A program made the position numbers and the translations under genes. Below, piece by piece: positions 23,386 to 31,464 of a stretch of DNA of 32,215 nucleotides. The DNA comes from Alphaproteobacteria bacterium (GTDB taxonomy: Bacteria; Pseudomonadota; Alphaproteobacteria; UBA9219; RGZA01). Each line of letters opens with the position of its first letter. Position 1 is the first letter of the stretch. The notes under the pieces are model-generated. The model saw only the letters and a program-made list of their open reading frames with translations, was not told where the DNA came from and made no database searches. Where the stretch lies: NCBI GenBank assembly GCA_010031785.1, contig RGZA01000009.1:1-32215 (forward strand). The letters run 5' to 3'.

Positions 23386-24981
23386 ATGCTGATTTATCAA
23401 ATCTATCCCCGCTCGTTCAAGGACAGTAACGCCGATGGTATTGGCGACCTTAAGGGCATTCTTGAAAAGCTCTCCTACATCGTGCGCCTTGGCGTTGATA
23501 CGATCTGGATTTCACCGTTCGTCAAATCCCCGCAAAAAGATTTTGGCTATGATGTCAGCGATTATTGCGATGTTGATCCGCGCTTTGGCACGCTGCAGGA
23601 TTTCAAACAATTATTAAACGAAGCGCACCGGCAAAAACTCAAAGTGATCATGGATCAGGTCTGGTGCCATTGTTCGGACCAGCATCCATGGTTTATTGAA
23701 AGCCGAAGTAATACAAAGAACTCGAAAGCTGACTGGTTCATCTGGGCCGATGCGCGGCCCGATGGCACGCCGCCCAATAATTGGCTGTCCTATTTTGGTG
23801 GTGGCGCATGGGCATGGGATACAACGCGCCAGCAATATTATTTCCACCAGTTTCTGGAAAGCCAGCCCACCTTTAATTTACGCCACCCGGATGTGCGCAA
23901 GGCGATCTTGCAGGTTGGAAAATTCTGGCTTGATATGGGCGTTGACGGCTTCCGGCTTGATGCCATTCATACCGGTTTTGCTGATCCTGCCTTGCGCAAT
24001 AATCCTGCGCGGCCAAAAGGCATGGCGGTTGCACCCGATGTTCCAAAAGATATTCCGCAAGCGCGGCAGTTACGTAGTAATAGCGAAGGTCATAAAGACA
24101 CGCTGATATTTTTAGAAGAATTGCGCAAGCTTACCAACCGCTATGGCGCACTATTGCTCGGCGAAGTGGGCGGTGAAAACCCGCTTGAACGCGCCGCCCT
24201 TTATACCGGTAAAAAGCGCCTGCACATGGCTTATACGTTCAGCCTGCTTAAATCAAAACCCGATGCAGCATCCTTTGCACAAACGGTTGCACAGGCCGAA
24301 GAAACCAAAAATAAGGACAGCCAGTTTTGCTATGCGCTTTCCAACCATGATGTAAAGCGCGTTACCAGCCGTTGGAGCGAGGCAGGCGTCAAACAGGAAT
24401 ATGCAGCGCGCACTGCATTGCTGTTTGGCCTCAGCCTGCCGGGCACCTATTGCATGTATCAGGGCGAGGAGCTTGGCCTGCCCGAAGCCGACGTGCCGTT
24501 TGATAAAATGGTCGATCCGTTCGGGTTAGCATTTTATCCAAAATTCAAAGGACGCGATGGATGCAGAACGCCCATGCCATGGAGCAGAATTGGCAGTAGC
24601 GGTGGTTTCAGTTCTACACGTAATCCATGGCTACCCTTTTGCGAAGACCACCGCGCACTCGCAGTTGATGTTCAGGAACGCAATAAAGCCAGTACCCTTT
24701 ATTTCACGCGCCGCATGATTGCATGGCGCAAAGCACAACCAGCGTTGCAGGGCGATGGGCTGCGCGTTCTTAAAACCAAAGGGGATATCATTGCCTTTGA
24801 ACGGTTTGATAAAAAACAGCGCCTGCTTTTTGTCTTTAATCTGGGCGATACATCCGCCAACTACAAAATTCCTGCCAAGGCCGAACTGTGTGATGAAGCC
24901 AGCATTGGCGTGCAGTGTGTAAAAAACAGCCTCATCCTGCGGGCCATGAGTGGTGCGGTGCTGACGCTAAAGACGCATTAA
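23386..24981 (+). CDS. GH13 family alpha-glucosidase
   Basis: A 531-aa alpha-amylase-superfamily enzyme of the oligosaccharide alpha-glucosidase type. The barrel starts IYQIYPRSFKDSNADGIGDL, then DFGYDVSDYCDVDPRFGT, DQVWCHCSDQHPWF, GVDGFRLDAIH with nucleophile D192, LLLGEVGG with acid/base E260, and LSNHD with D322. GTPPNNWLSYFGGGAWAWD is typical of alpha-1,4-glucosidases (GH13_23-like). No signal peptide is seen, so it is probably cytoplasmic and cleaves glucose from short maltosaccharides or sucrose-like substrates. The usual WW-R-G residues before the first strand are absent because no earlier start exists after the upstream stop. An inverted repeat AACCGC/GCGGTT (23343-23348, 23368-23373) lies just upstream. 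Confidence 0.9.
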   Translation: MLIYQIYPRSFKDSNADGIGDLKGILEKLSYIVRLGVDTIWISPFVKSPQKDFGYDVSDYCDVDPRFGTLQDFKQLLNEAHRQKLKVIMDQVWCHCSDQHPWFIESRSNTKNSKADWFIWADARPDGTPPNNWLSYFGGGAWAWDTTRQQYYFHQFLESQPTFNLRHPDVRKAILQVGKFWLDMGVDGFRLDAIHTGFADPALRNNPARPKGMAVAPDVPKDIPQARQLRSNSEGHKDTLIFLEELRKLTNRYGALLLGEVGGENPLERAALYTGKKRLHMAYTFSLLKSKPDAASFAQTVAQAEETKNKDSQFCYALSNHDVKRVTSRWSEAGVKQEYAARTALLFGLSLPGTYCMYQGEELGLPEADVPFDKMVDPFGLAFYPKFKGRDGCRTPMPWSRIGSSGGFSSTRNPWLPFCEDHRALAVDVQERNKASTLYFTRRMIAWRKAQPALQGDGLRVLKTKGDIIAFERFDKKQRLLFVFNLGDTSANYKIPAKAELCDEASIGVQCVKNSLILRAMSGAVLTLKTH

Positions 24982-25039
24982 CATTACCTTTTCCATTAAT
25001 TTAATTGTATTTACAAAATAAACATGGTAGGGTTGCACA

Positions 25040-25306
25040 ATGGAGTACGAATGGGATGAAGAAAAAAGCCATATTAACTGGCGTAAGCATAAAATTGATT
25101 TTGCTGAAATCGAATGGTTTGACTGGGCGACTGCATTAATTACTGATCGTTCACGTAGCAGTGACAAAGAGTCACGCTTTGCTGCTGTGGGTTATATGAA
25201 TGGCAAACTTTACACCGTAATTTATACATGGCGCGGTAATTGTCAGCGCATCATTAGCTTGCGTCGTTCCAATAAAAATGAGGAGAAAGCGTATGAAAAA
25301 AATTAG
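25040..25306 (+). CDS. brnT: BrnT family toxin
   Basis: An 88-aa type II toxin with a RelE-like ribonuclease fold. Family features are the start YEWDEEKSHINWRKHKIDF, the middle SRSSDKESRFAAVGYMNGKLYTVIYTW and the C-terminal RIISLRRSNKNEEKAYE, corresponding to the RiISaR.A...E...Y motif with catalytic basic residues. GTAGGG precedes the ATG. The end overlaps the antitoxin start by 14 bases, the toxin-first order usual for BrnTA. It is expected to inhibit translation by RNA cleavage when not bound by BrnA. AT-rich sequence upstream probably contains the promoter that BrnTA complexes autoregulate. Confidence 0.92.
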   Translation: MEYEWDEEKSHINWRKHKIDFAEIEWFDWATALITDRSRSSDKESRFAAVGYMNGKLYTVIYTWRGNCQRIISLRRSNKNEEKAYEKN

Positions 25307-25574
25307 AACAGAAAAATATGATGATGCACCCTTGACGTCTGCTGAGCTTAAACGTCTTCGTCCTGCGCGCGACGTTGATCCAAAGCTTGTTGCAGCATAT
25401 GAAGCAGGAAAGCTCCGCTATCGGGGCCAGCGCGGCAAACAGAAATCACCGGTTAAATCGCTGATTTCTTTGCGTGTGGATCGTGAGGTGCTCGATTATT
25501 TCCGTAGCAAGGGCAAAGGCTGGCAAAGCTTGATGAATACGGCGCTCAAAGCATTTGCGGATGTGGGACGCTAG
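25293..25574 (+). CDS. brnA: BrnA family antitoxin
   Basis: A 93-aa antitoxin. The C-terminal half SLISLRVDREVLDYFRSKGKGWQSLMNTALKAF is the ribbon-helix-helix region characteristic of BrnA (slR.d..vl..fr..GkGWQ...N..Lr.). The N-terminal part, with PLTSAELKRLRPARDVDPKLV, is the toxin-wrapping segment. The ATG at 25293 is chosen because AGGAGA lies 6 nt upstream, inside the end of brnT; an earlier in-frame ATG at 25278 precedes that site. It neutralises BrnT and represses the shared promoter. The following 132 bases to lepA hold no gene. Confidence 0.92.
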   Translation: MKKIRTEKYDDAPLTSAELKRLRPARDVDPKLVAAYEAGKLRYRGQRGKQKSPVKSLISLRVDREVLDYFRSKGKGWQSLMNTALKAFADVGR

Positions 25575-25706
25575 TTAATATTTTAAACGAACGTCATAGT
25601 GGTTTATAAAGGCCAATAATCTGGCTTCATTATTCCATTTTTTTTGCAAGCGTTATGCGCTATCAATAGCGCCACAATAACGCTCTAAACCCATAGAAAC
25701 ACATCA

Positions 25707-27440
25707 ATGTCCGTTCCCCTATCCCATATTCGAAATTTCGCCATCATCGCGCATATTGATCACGGCAAATCCACGCTTGCCGATCGCCTGATCGAATTTT
25801 GTGGCGGTATTGAAAAACGCGACATGAAAGAACAGATGCTCGACAGCATGGATATCGAGCGCGAGCGCGGCATTACCATCAAGGCGCAAACCGTGCGTCT
25901 GAACTACAAGGCGCGCAATGGCGAGATGTATCAGCTTAATTTGATGGATACTCCCGGCCACGTCGATTTTGCCTATGAAGTGTCGCGCAGCCTTGCCGCC
26001 TGCGAAGGAAGCATTCTGGTGGTGGATGCAAGCCAAGGTGTTGAAGCGCAAACGCTTGCCAATGTCTATCAGGCCCTTAATAACGGGCATGAGATTATTC
26101 CAGTTTTAAATAAAGTTGATTTGCCCGCCGCCGATGTTGACCGCGTTAAAACACAAATCGAAGATGTGATTGGTCTTGATGCCAGCAACGCGGTGTGTGT
26201 TTCTGCAAAAACCGGTCTCAATATTCAGGATGTTTTAGAAGCGGTGGTGGAGCGTTTACCAGCACCCAAGGGTGAAGCAACCGCGCCCCTTAAAGCATTG
26301 CTGGTCGATAGCTGGTATGATGCGTATCTGGGCGTTGTTATTCTTGTGCGCATTTTCGAAGGCGAGCTTAAGGAAGGCATGAAAGTGCGCTTTATGGCTG
26401 CCAGCGCGACTTATCAGGTGGAGCGCGTTGGTTATTTTACGCCAAAGAAAATCCCTGTGCCTTCATTGCTGCCCGGTGAAATGGGTTATATCACTGCAGG
26501 GATCAAAACCATCGCCGATACCAAGGTTGGCGATACGATTACCGATGAAAAGCGTCAGGCCACCGAAGCACTTCCGGGCTTTAAGCCATCGCTTGTGCTC
26601 AATGATTCCAGTTTCCATTTTGAAGGGGAGACATCGGCGGCACTCGGTCTTGGGTTCCGCTGCGGCTTTTTGGGCCTTCTGCATCTTGAAATTATTCAGG
26701 AACGTCTGGAGCGCGAATTTAATCTTGATCTGATCACAACGGCGCCAAGCGTAGTTTACAAACTGCATATGACCGATGGCAGTTTGCTGGAGATTCATAA
26801 TCCGGTTGATATGCCCGATGTCATGCGCGTTGACCATATTGAAGAGCCATGGATCAAGGCAACCATTCTGGTGCCTGATGAATATCTCGGCTCCATCCTA
26901 AAATTATGTGAAGACCGTCGCGGTGTGCAGGTAGAGCTCACCTATGCGGGTACGCGCGCAATGCTGGTGTACCGCCTGCCGCTTAACGAAGTCGTGTTTG
27001 ATTTCTACGACCGCCTTAAGTCGGTTAGCCGTGGTTATGCCAGCTTTGATTATGCGATGGATGGCTATGAAACCGGCGATCTTGTGAAAATGAGCATTCT
27101 TGTTAATCAGGAACCTGTTGATGCACTCGCGATGATTGTGCATCGCGTTGCTGCTGAAAAACGTGGCCGCGCCTTGTGCGAACGCCTTAAGGATCTTATT
27201 CCAAAACAAATGTTCAAGATCGCAGTGCAGGCAGCGATTGGTGGCAAGATTATTGCGCGTGAAGATATTTCTGCCATGCGTAAAGACGTTACCGCAAAAT
27301 GCTATGGCGGTGATATCAGCCGTAAGAAAAAATTGCTCGAAAAACAAAAAGAGGGCAAGAAGCGCATGCGTCAATTCGGGCAGGTGGAAATTCCACAAAG
27401 CGCCTTCATTGCTGCGCTTAAATATGATGACAATAAATAA
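25707..27440 (+). CDS. lepA: Elongation factor 4 (LepA) with an internal in-frame deletion
   Basis: A 577-aa translational GTPase. G-domain motifs [31 protein letters not shown] and SAKTG are complete, as are [25 protein letters not shown] and the C-terminal domain with [28 protein letters not shown]. After GFKPS at residue 295 the sequence jumps to [15 protein letters not shown]. Relatives have about 25 additional residues here (the KPxVYxGLFP..D..FRDAL segment opening domain III), so the usual length of about 600 is shortened. The reading frame is kept. It may be a real but impaired variant or a sequence error. No strong ribosome-binding site is seen. Confidence 0.95.
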   Translation: MSVPLSHIRNFAIIAHIDHGKSTLADRLIEFCGGIEKRDMKEQMLDSMDIERERGITIKAQTVRLNYKARNGEMYQLNLMDTPGHVDFAYEVSRSLAACEGSILVVDASQGVEAQTLANVYQALNNGHEIIPVLNKVDLPAADVDRVKTQIEDVIGLDASNAVCVSAKTGLNIQDVLEAVVERLPAPKGEATAPLKALLVDSWYDAYLGVVILVRIFEGELKEGMKVRFMAASATYQVERVGYFTPKKIPVPSLLPGEMGYITAGIKTIADTKVGDTITDEKRQATEALPGFKPSLVLNDSSFHFEGETSAALGLGFRCGFLGLLHLEIIQERLEREFNLDLITTAPSVVYKLHMTDGSLLEIHNPVDMPDVMRVDHIEEPWIKATILVPDEYLGSILKLCEDRRGVQVELTYAGTRAMLVYRLPLNEVVFDFYDRLKSVSRGYASFDYAMDGYETGDLVKMSILVNQEPVDALAMIVHRVAAEKRGRALCERLKDLIPKQMFKIAVQAAIGGKIIAREDISAMRKDVTAKCYGGDISRKKKLLEKQKEGKKRMRQFGQVEIPQSAFIAALKYDDNK

Positions 27441-27632
27441 TGCATCCATATATGTGCATTTTATTGACCAATATGGTTAATGAATAATGGAATTATACCA
27501 TTACTCTCGCCAGATTTCTGATATAGTATGCGAATGAGGATATCGTTTGCCCAGTCATTTGTATCTATCTGCATTCACTGTATGGACCGAAGGGTTAACC
27601 CTGATGCCGTCCATGATCTAAAAGTATACAAG

Positions 27633-28316
27633 ATGTCCAATGCTGGCGCAGCGTTCCCAGTGCCCCTAAAAAATGATGCAGCCCAGAGCAATACACAAGA
27701 AGATTCCCTGCATATCTTGCTCGAGCGCGCCAAGGAAACTCACCAAACCGTACTCTCTGCTTTTTCAGGGCATGAAGATTGCGTTGCCGTGCGCAGCATC
27801 TGGAATGTGGGCAATAAGCCAGTTGCAGAACGCACCGAGCGCGATCGTGCGCGCCATGCCCCTTATAGCGAGCTTGTTGAGCAGGTGCGCAATCTGGAAG
27901 GCTTTGATGAAACGGAGCGCTTGCGTCTGTTAACACAGGCAAAAGTGTTGCAGGATATTAATCACGCCTTTGCCTATGACGATATTCAGACCATTGTGAA
28001 TGAGAATGAACTCAGCATTCTGGCCTATTACGAAGATGTGACGTCAGAGCCATCCTATTTATATCTGTTTGATCCTGCGCAGAATGTATTTTTGCCAACC
28101 ACCTTGCGTCTCAAGGAATTTTCACAGCGTCCTGAATTACTTGCGCATTATGCGCTAAAAGGCCCTGTGAATGTTGCTGCGTTTATTAACAGCAAGGCTG
28201 CACTCTTTACCCGGCGCCGTTATGAAAAAGTCATGCAGGTGATGATGGCCGATGGCTATAGCGTGGAACAGGGTGAGCAAACCATATCGCCTGCTGCTAA
28301 AACTGCGCAACGTTAG
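27633..28316 (+). CDS. Protein of unknown function
   Basis: I do not recognise this 227-aa protein. From the ATG at 27633 (MSNAGAAFPVPLKN) it appears soluble, with an acidic/helical middle (about residues 15-110), a hydrophobic strand pair around SEPSYLYLFDPAQNVFLPTTL, and a basic C-terminal part with TRRRYEKVMQVMM. The open frame extends upstream to an ATG at 27528, but that leader is Cys/Met/Arg-rich with no ribosome-binding site, and TATAGT (27522-27527) directly before it could be a -10 box, which argues for a later start; 27582 is another option. The gene converges on the NUDIX gene, with a nested palindrome filling the gap. Confidence 0.55.
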   Translation: MSNAGAAFPVPLKNDAAQSNTQEDSLHILLERAKETHQTVLSAFSGHEDCVAVRSIWNVGNKPVAERTERDRARHAPYSELVEQVRNLEGFDETERLRLLTQAKVLQDINHAFAYDDIQTIVNENELSILAYYEDVTSEPSYLYLFDPAQNVFLPTTLRLKEFSQRPELLAHYALKGPVNVAAFINSKAALFTRRRYEKVMQVMMADGYSVEQGEQTISPAAKTAQR

Positions 28317-28317
28317 A

Positions 28318-28482
28318 GCATTTTTAAATCCAGTGACAGTTACCGCGACAGGTCTGGGACAGTTACTTTTCATTCCTGCTTTTTCCCTATACAGCAAGGG
28401 CAGCGATGAAAAGTAACTGTCCCAGCTTTGGCAAGCCTAGCGCTGGCGGATAGGCGGTAACTGTCACTGGATTTAAAAATGC
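28318..28482. repeat. 165-bp nested palindrome between convergent genes
   Basis: The 29-nt outer arms, 28318-28346 and 28454-28482, are perfect inverted copies with core CCAGTGACAGTTACCGC. Inside, CTGGGACAGTTACTTTTCAT (28354-28373) and its exact complement at 28406-28425 form a second stem. The element occupies almost the whole gap between two converging stop codons and could act as a two-way terminator. The core recurs at 30271-30312. Confidence 0.9.
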
Positions 28483-28486
28483 CCTA

Positions 28487-29341
28487 CTAACGCAAGCCTG
28501 TATGCAATCCTGCGCATAATTCCGCATAGCCCGCATCATCGGGCGATATCATCCCGTGGCGGATGAAAAAATCAATCAGCACCAGATTAACATTAAACTT
28601 AAACTCATCCGTATCCTGCACCAGCCGCACGGCTTCATTCATCGGGATCAGGCGGAATTCTTCCACTTCACCATCCTGATTGCGGGGCGTAAAATCATCC
28701 GGGCAAGCAAGATCAAACAAAAACAAAGCATCGCGGCGAATACCGTTGGTCTGTGCACGTGTATAGCTGATGGAGCCAACGGCCTTTGCCTGTGCAATCA
28801 CATGCGCAGGCGCGCCTGCTTCCTCATGCGCTTCCTTGGCAAGATTTTCCATAATGCTTAGCCCATGGGGTTGCCCGCCCGCAATCATATGATCAAGCTT
28901 GCCGGGGTCCACCGCGCGGTCACTCGCGCGCTTGCCAACCCATAAATGCAAATCATCCTTGCGTTTCACATAGCCATTGCAATGCACGCCATGCGCGATG
29001 AACCCAAGCATCGGGATAAGCGCGCGGTCCGCGAGCGCCACGGGAGCGTCTTTAAACGATGAAGCAACGCTATAGAGTTCAAAGCGTTCTTTCTTGATGA
29101 ATTTTTTCTCAATCAAATGATGCAGGATGATCTGCAATTGTTTGCTGCGCCCATCGCAATCGGCTTTTTCATCCACCACAAACAGCACATCGTTGTTGCG
29201 CTCCAGCAACCGCGCACTACACAATGCATCTGCAACCGCATGATGCACACAGCCAAGTTTTTTCCCTGCGATAAAGAGCGGCGTATAATCCGCCCAGTTT
29301 ACGGCATTGTTGGTGGCGATATGACGGTACAAAGGATGCAT
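28487..29341 (-). CDS. DUF4743/NUDIX hydrolase
   Basis: A 284-aa protein with an N-terminal DUF4743-type region (about 1-110) and a C-terminal NUDIX domain. The NUDIX motif appears as GGQPHGLSIMENLAKEAHEEAG, preceded by HLWVGKRASDRAVDPGKLDHM and followed by a strand with RRDALFLFDL. This arrangement matches the yeast YJR142W/Tnr3-like NUDIX group, several members of which act on oxidised thiamine diphosphates; whether that holds here is unknown. It is probably cytosolic. The ATG is at 29341, adjacent to a short repeat element shared with the divergent gene at 29488. Confidence 0.85.
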   Translation of the reverse strand: MHPLYRHIATNNAVNWADYTPLFIAGKKLGCVHHAVADALCSARLLERNNDVLFVVDEKADCDGRSKQLQIILHHLIEKKFIKKERFELYSVASSFKDAPVALADRALIPMLGFIAHGVHCNGYVKRKDDLHLWVGKRASDRAVDPGKLDHMIAGGQPHGLSIMENLAKEAHEEAGAPAHVIAQAKAVGSISYTRAQTNGIRRDALFLFDLACPDDFTPRNQDGEVEEFRLIPMNEAVRLVQDTDEFKFNVNLVLIDFFIRHGMISPDDAGYAELCAGLHTGLR

Positions 29342-29344
29342 ATA

Positions 29345-29482
29345 AGTGATAAGAGCTGAGTGTTAAGAGATGAGGTGTTTATACAATAGAATCATAGCAT
29401 TAGCTATATTTAATCCTTTTTTATTCCCCTTTACTTTATTCTCATCACTCAACGCTCATCACTCAACGCTCATCACTCAATA
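29345..29482. repeat. CTCATCACTCAACG tandem repeat with inverted partner
   Basis: Three 14-nt units follow one another at 29441-29454, 29455-29468 and 29469-29482 (the last ends ATA in place of ACG). A degenerate inverted version lies at about 29345-29371 (AAGTGATAAGAGCTGAGTG, then TTAAGAGATGAG). The tandem units end 6 nt before the start of the gene at 29488, leaving no visible Shine-Dalgarno sequence. Confidence 0.75.
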
Positions 29483-29487
29483 CTCTT

Positions 29488-29964
29488 ATGTTTGACTCCA
29501 TCAAAGAAAATATGCGCAAAGCGAATGAAGAACGCGCCAAAACGCGCGAGGAGCAGGAGCGCAAGGATAAAGCCCGCGCACGTGAAGCAGAAATGAATGC
29601 GCGCCTCAAGGATGAGCGTGAACGCAAAATCGCCACCATCCGCGTGATTACCGGCGATGTTAAATATCGTTACGCGATTTTGGATACATTACGTGTGTTC
29701 TCGCATTACACGGCCGAGCCCGGCCAGCCTTATGATCCAACCGCATCCTCCATGCAGGCAACGCGCCTGATGCAGGAACTTGCCTTTGCCGCAGGGGCAG
29801 ATGCCGTCATTCATGCGCAATATCAAATTGTGCGCTACACAACGCAACGCCGCAATTATGCCGATGTGCCGGTGTATGAAACGCATTTGTTTGGCACCGC
29901 GATCAAGGTGATGGGCCCACCAACCGATTGGGCATCTGATCGAGATGAGAAAAATCCCGAATAA
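29488..29964 (+). CDS. Small protein with a YbjQ-like C-terminal domain, tentative
   Basis: A 158-aa protein. The first 50 residues are a highly charged Glu/Arg/Lys helix, a likely coiled coil. The rest has the layout of a small YbjQ/DUF74-type domain: a TGDVKYRYAILDTLRVFS strand, a helix ending ELAFAAGADAVIHAQY, and a final strand HLFGTAIKVMG comparable to the G(T)AVKV end of YbjQ proteins. YbjQ domains form pentamers of unknown function. The resemblance is by pattern and could be wrong. The start directly abuts a tandem repeat and no ribosome-binding site is visible, so the start is moderately certain. Confidence 0.6.
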   Translation: MFDSIKENMRKANEERAKTREEQERKDKARAREAEMNARLKDERERKIATIRVITGDVKYRYAILDTLRVFSHYTAEPGQPYDPTASSMQATRLMQELAFAAGADAVIHAQYQIVRYTTQRRNYADVPVYETHLFGTAIKVMGPPTDWASDRDEKNPE

Positions 29965-30005
29965 AAAGCTGCGTTGTGTTAATATGAAATACCCTCTCCG
30001 TTACT

Positions 30006-30184
30006 CCTCTCCCCTTGAGGGAGAGGATAGAAAATCTTGCACTTAGCGTTTAGCTAAGTGCTTAGATTTTCTTGGTGAGGGGTTATTCTCAGTAAAGCAT
30101 AACCCCTCACCAGCAAACACTAAGGCTTAGTTCGCTTTGCTCACTAAACCTAAGTGTTTGCAACCTCTCCCTCAAGGGGAGAGG
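30006..30184 (+). repeat. Nested-hairpin element, copy 3
   Basis: The end hairpins at 30006-30026 and 30164-30184 are identical to those of copies 1 and 2. Stem A is AGAAAATCT (30029-30037) with AGATTTTCT (30064-30072); stem B is GCAAACACT (30113-30121) with AGTGTTTGC (30153-30161). The centre is GGTGAGGGGTTA and TAACCCCTCACC. Orientation is as in copy 2. The inner stems differ in sequence from the other copies but remain paired. Confidence 0.9.
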
Positions 30185-30270
30185 AATAGCAGCGCGCTGC
30201 TTCACGCTTATATAGCCAATTGAAAATATAGCGAAACACTGTCATCCCGGCTCAAAGCCGGAGTAAGAGA

Positions 30271-30312
30271 CCAGTGACAGTTACTTTTTTTAGAAAAAAG
30301 TAACTGTCACTG
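30271..30312. repeat. 42-nt palindrome of the CCAGTGACAGTTAC family
   Basis: CCAGTGACAGTTACTTTTTT (30271-30290) and its perfect complement (30293-30312) are separated by two bases, giving a 20-bp stem that could extrude as a cruciform. The core CCAGTGACAGTTAC is shared with the outer arms of the element at 28318-28482. A CATCCCGG word and a CCGGCT/AGCCGG pair lie just upstream. Confidence 0.85.
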
Positions 30313-30603
30313 GATTTTCTTGATTTTAAAATGATGGAAATCATCCGCGCTAATACAAATAAACAGCGATTTATATGCATTAGACTGATCGGTTAACCAA
30401 AACCGAAAAAACACGCATTCACTTTATTCAATGATATCAACGAAAAATCGTATTTTTGGTGATTCATTTTTGATTAACCATACGCATTAATCAGCTAACC
30501 ATCGGGTTTAAATGAGTTTTTGCACATTAAGCGTATTTTAAATGGTTGTGATGATAATCACGTTCATACACAGGTATAATTTTTTTTGAATAAGGTGATT
30601 TTT
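30313..30603 (+). promoter_or_regulatory. AT-rich upstream region with a consensus -10 box
   Basis: No gene is seen. TATAAT at 30575-30580 is a perfect -10 hexamer 23 nt before the ATG at 30604, but the -35 position (TGATAA at 30552) is poor, suggesting an activator or weak promoter. Several TTAACC/GGTTAAC words occur (30393, 30473), without the spacing of a full CtrA site. Confidence 0.45.
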
Positions 30604-31350
30604 ATGGGATCAGAAGATCGAAACTGCGTTAGTAGTTCACGCTTTGCTGTTATACAACGACCACGCGGCTATGCGCGCGGATGGGGGGCGATGGATTGGC
30701 GTTACAGCCCAGACGAAGCAACGCGCTACGAACAGCAAGCAGTTGCTATGGCGTCAGCGTTTAGTTATCCAGCTCCAGTACAGGGATCATTATTTATGCC
30801 TAATGATGGTACTCGCCGTTCAGCTATAGACCCTGAGCTACCGTATGTTCTGGCCAATGAAGAAAGCCTTGAGCATATCAAAAACATGCAAAAGGCTTTA
30901 GAAGAACTTGGCCTCTATAAAGGCGTTGATGGTAAAATGGGTCCAAGAACCTCCGCTGCATTGGATCGGTACAATGCTGCATTGAACCAATATGGACCAG
31001 ACGTTTTTGCTGACCGCCGTATGCACGTAATTGCGCGACTGCAGGGTGGTAGTGTTGGCCATGGCCTATCCGCTGGCCAGCAGAATGCAATGGAAGGATC
31101 ACGTCAGGATATTAGTCCTGAGGCACAAGCTCGCGCCCTGCAAGGTGGTGGGCCTTCAGAAAACTCTCGCTTGCCAAATCAGGATTTTAGTCCTGAGTCA
31201 CAACCTCGCGCTCTGCAAGGGGACACCCCCCCTTCTCTATCTCGTGCGCCGGATCAGGATTTTAGTCCTGAGTCACAACCTTTCGTTCTGCAAGCCAAAG
31301 AAGGGGAGAAAGAAAAAATCTCTCCTCTAATGTCTTCAAGACCTGGTTAA
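30604..31350 (+). CDS. Peptidoglycan-binding-domain protein with 25-residue tandem repeats
   Basis: A 248-aa protein beginning at the ATG with AAGGTG 6 nt upstream. Residues about 89-126 match a type 1 peptidoglycan-binding domain: a helix IKNMQKALEELGLY, then KGVDGKMGPRTSAALDRYN, the G.DG..G..T..A pattern. The C-terminal third has three repeats starting at residues 168, 193 and 218, each QD-(I/F)-SPE-(A/S)-Q-(A/P) followed by ALQG or a variant, matching a 75-bp period at 31105, 31180 and 31255. The N-terminal 80 residues are unassigned. No signal peptide is present, so if it acts on cell wall it needs another export route. Confidence 0.65.
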   Translation: MGSEDRNCVSSSRFAVIQRPRGYARGWGAMDWRYSPDEATRYEQQAVAMASAFSYPAPVQGSLFMPNDGTRRSAIDPELPYVLANEESLEHIKNMQKALEELGLYKGVDGKMGPRTSAALDRYNAALNQYGPDVFADRRMHVIARLQGGSVGHGLSAGQQNAMEGSRQDISPEAQARALQGGGPSENSRLPNQDFSPESQPRALQGDTPPSLSRAPDQDFSPESQPFVLQAKEGEKEKISPLMSSRPG

Positions 31351-31464
31351 AGGGTTCAGGATTCCTCTCCTGAAACTAGTGGACAGCGTCGAGCGGTACC
31401 AAAGATATTACAACATTTTTCTTAAAAACACTAACGTTACACATAAACCTAAGGAGTATATATC

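Noticed and set aside
9918-30312. CRISPR array or integron-type repeats
   Set aside because: The repeats are dispersed, palindromic and differently spaced, with no regular direct repeats and spacers and no cas or integrase genes. The only short tandem array (29441-29482) has no spacers.
30390-30510. CtrA-binding sites
   Set aside because: TTAACC words are present, but none is arranged as TTAA-N7-TTAA. The closest pair (TTAACCATACGCATTAA) has a spacer of 9.
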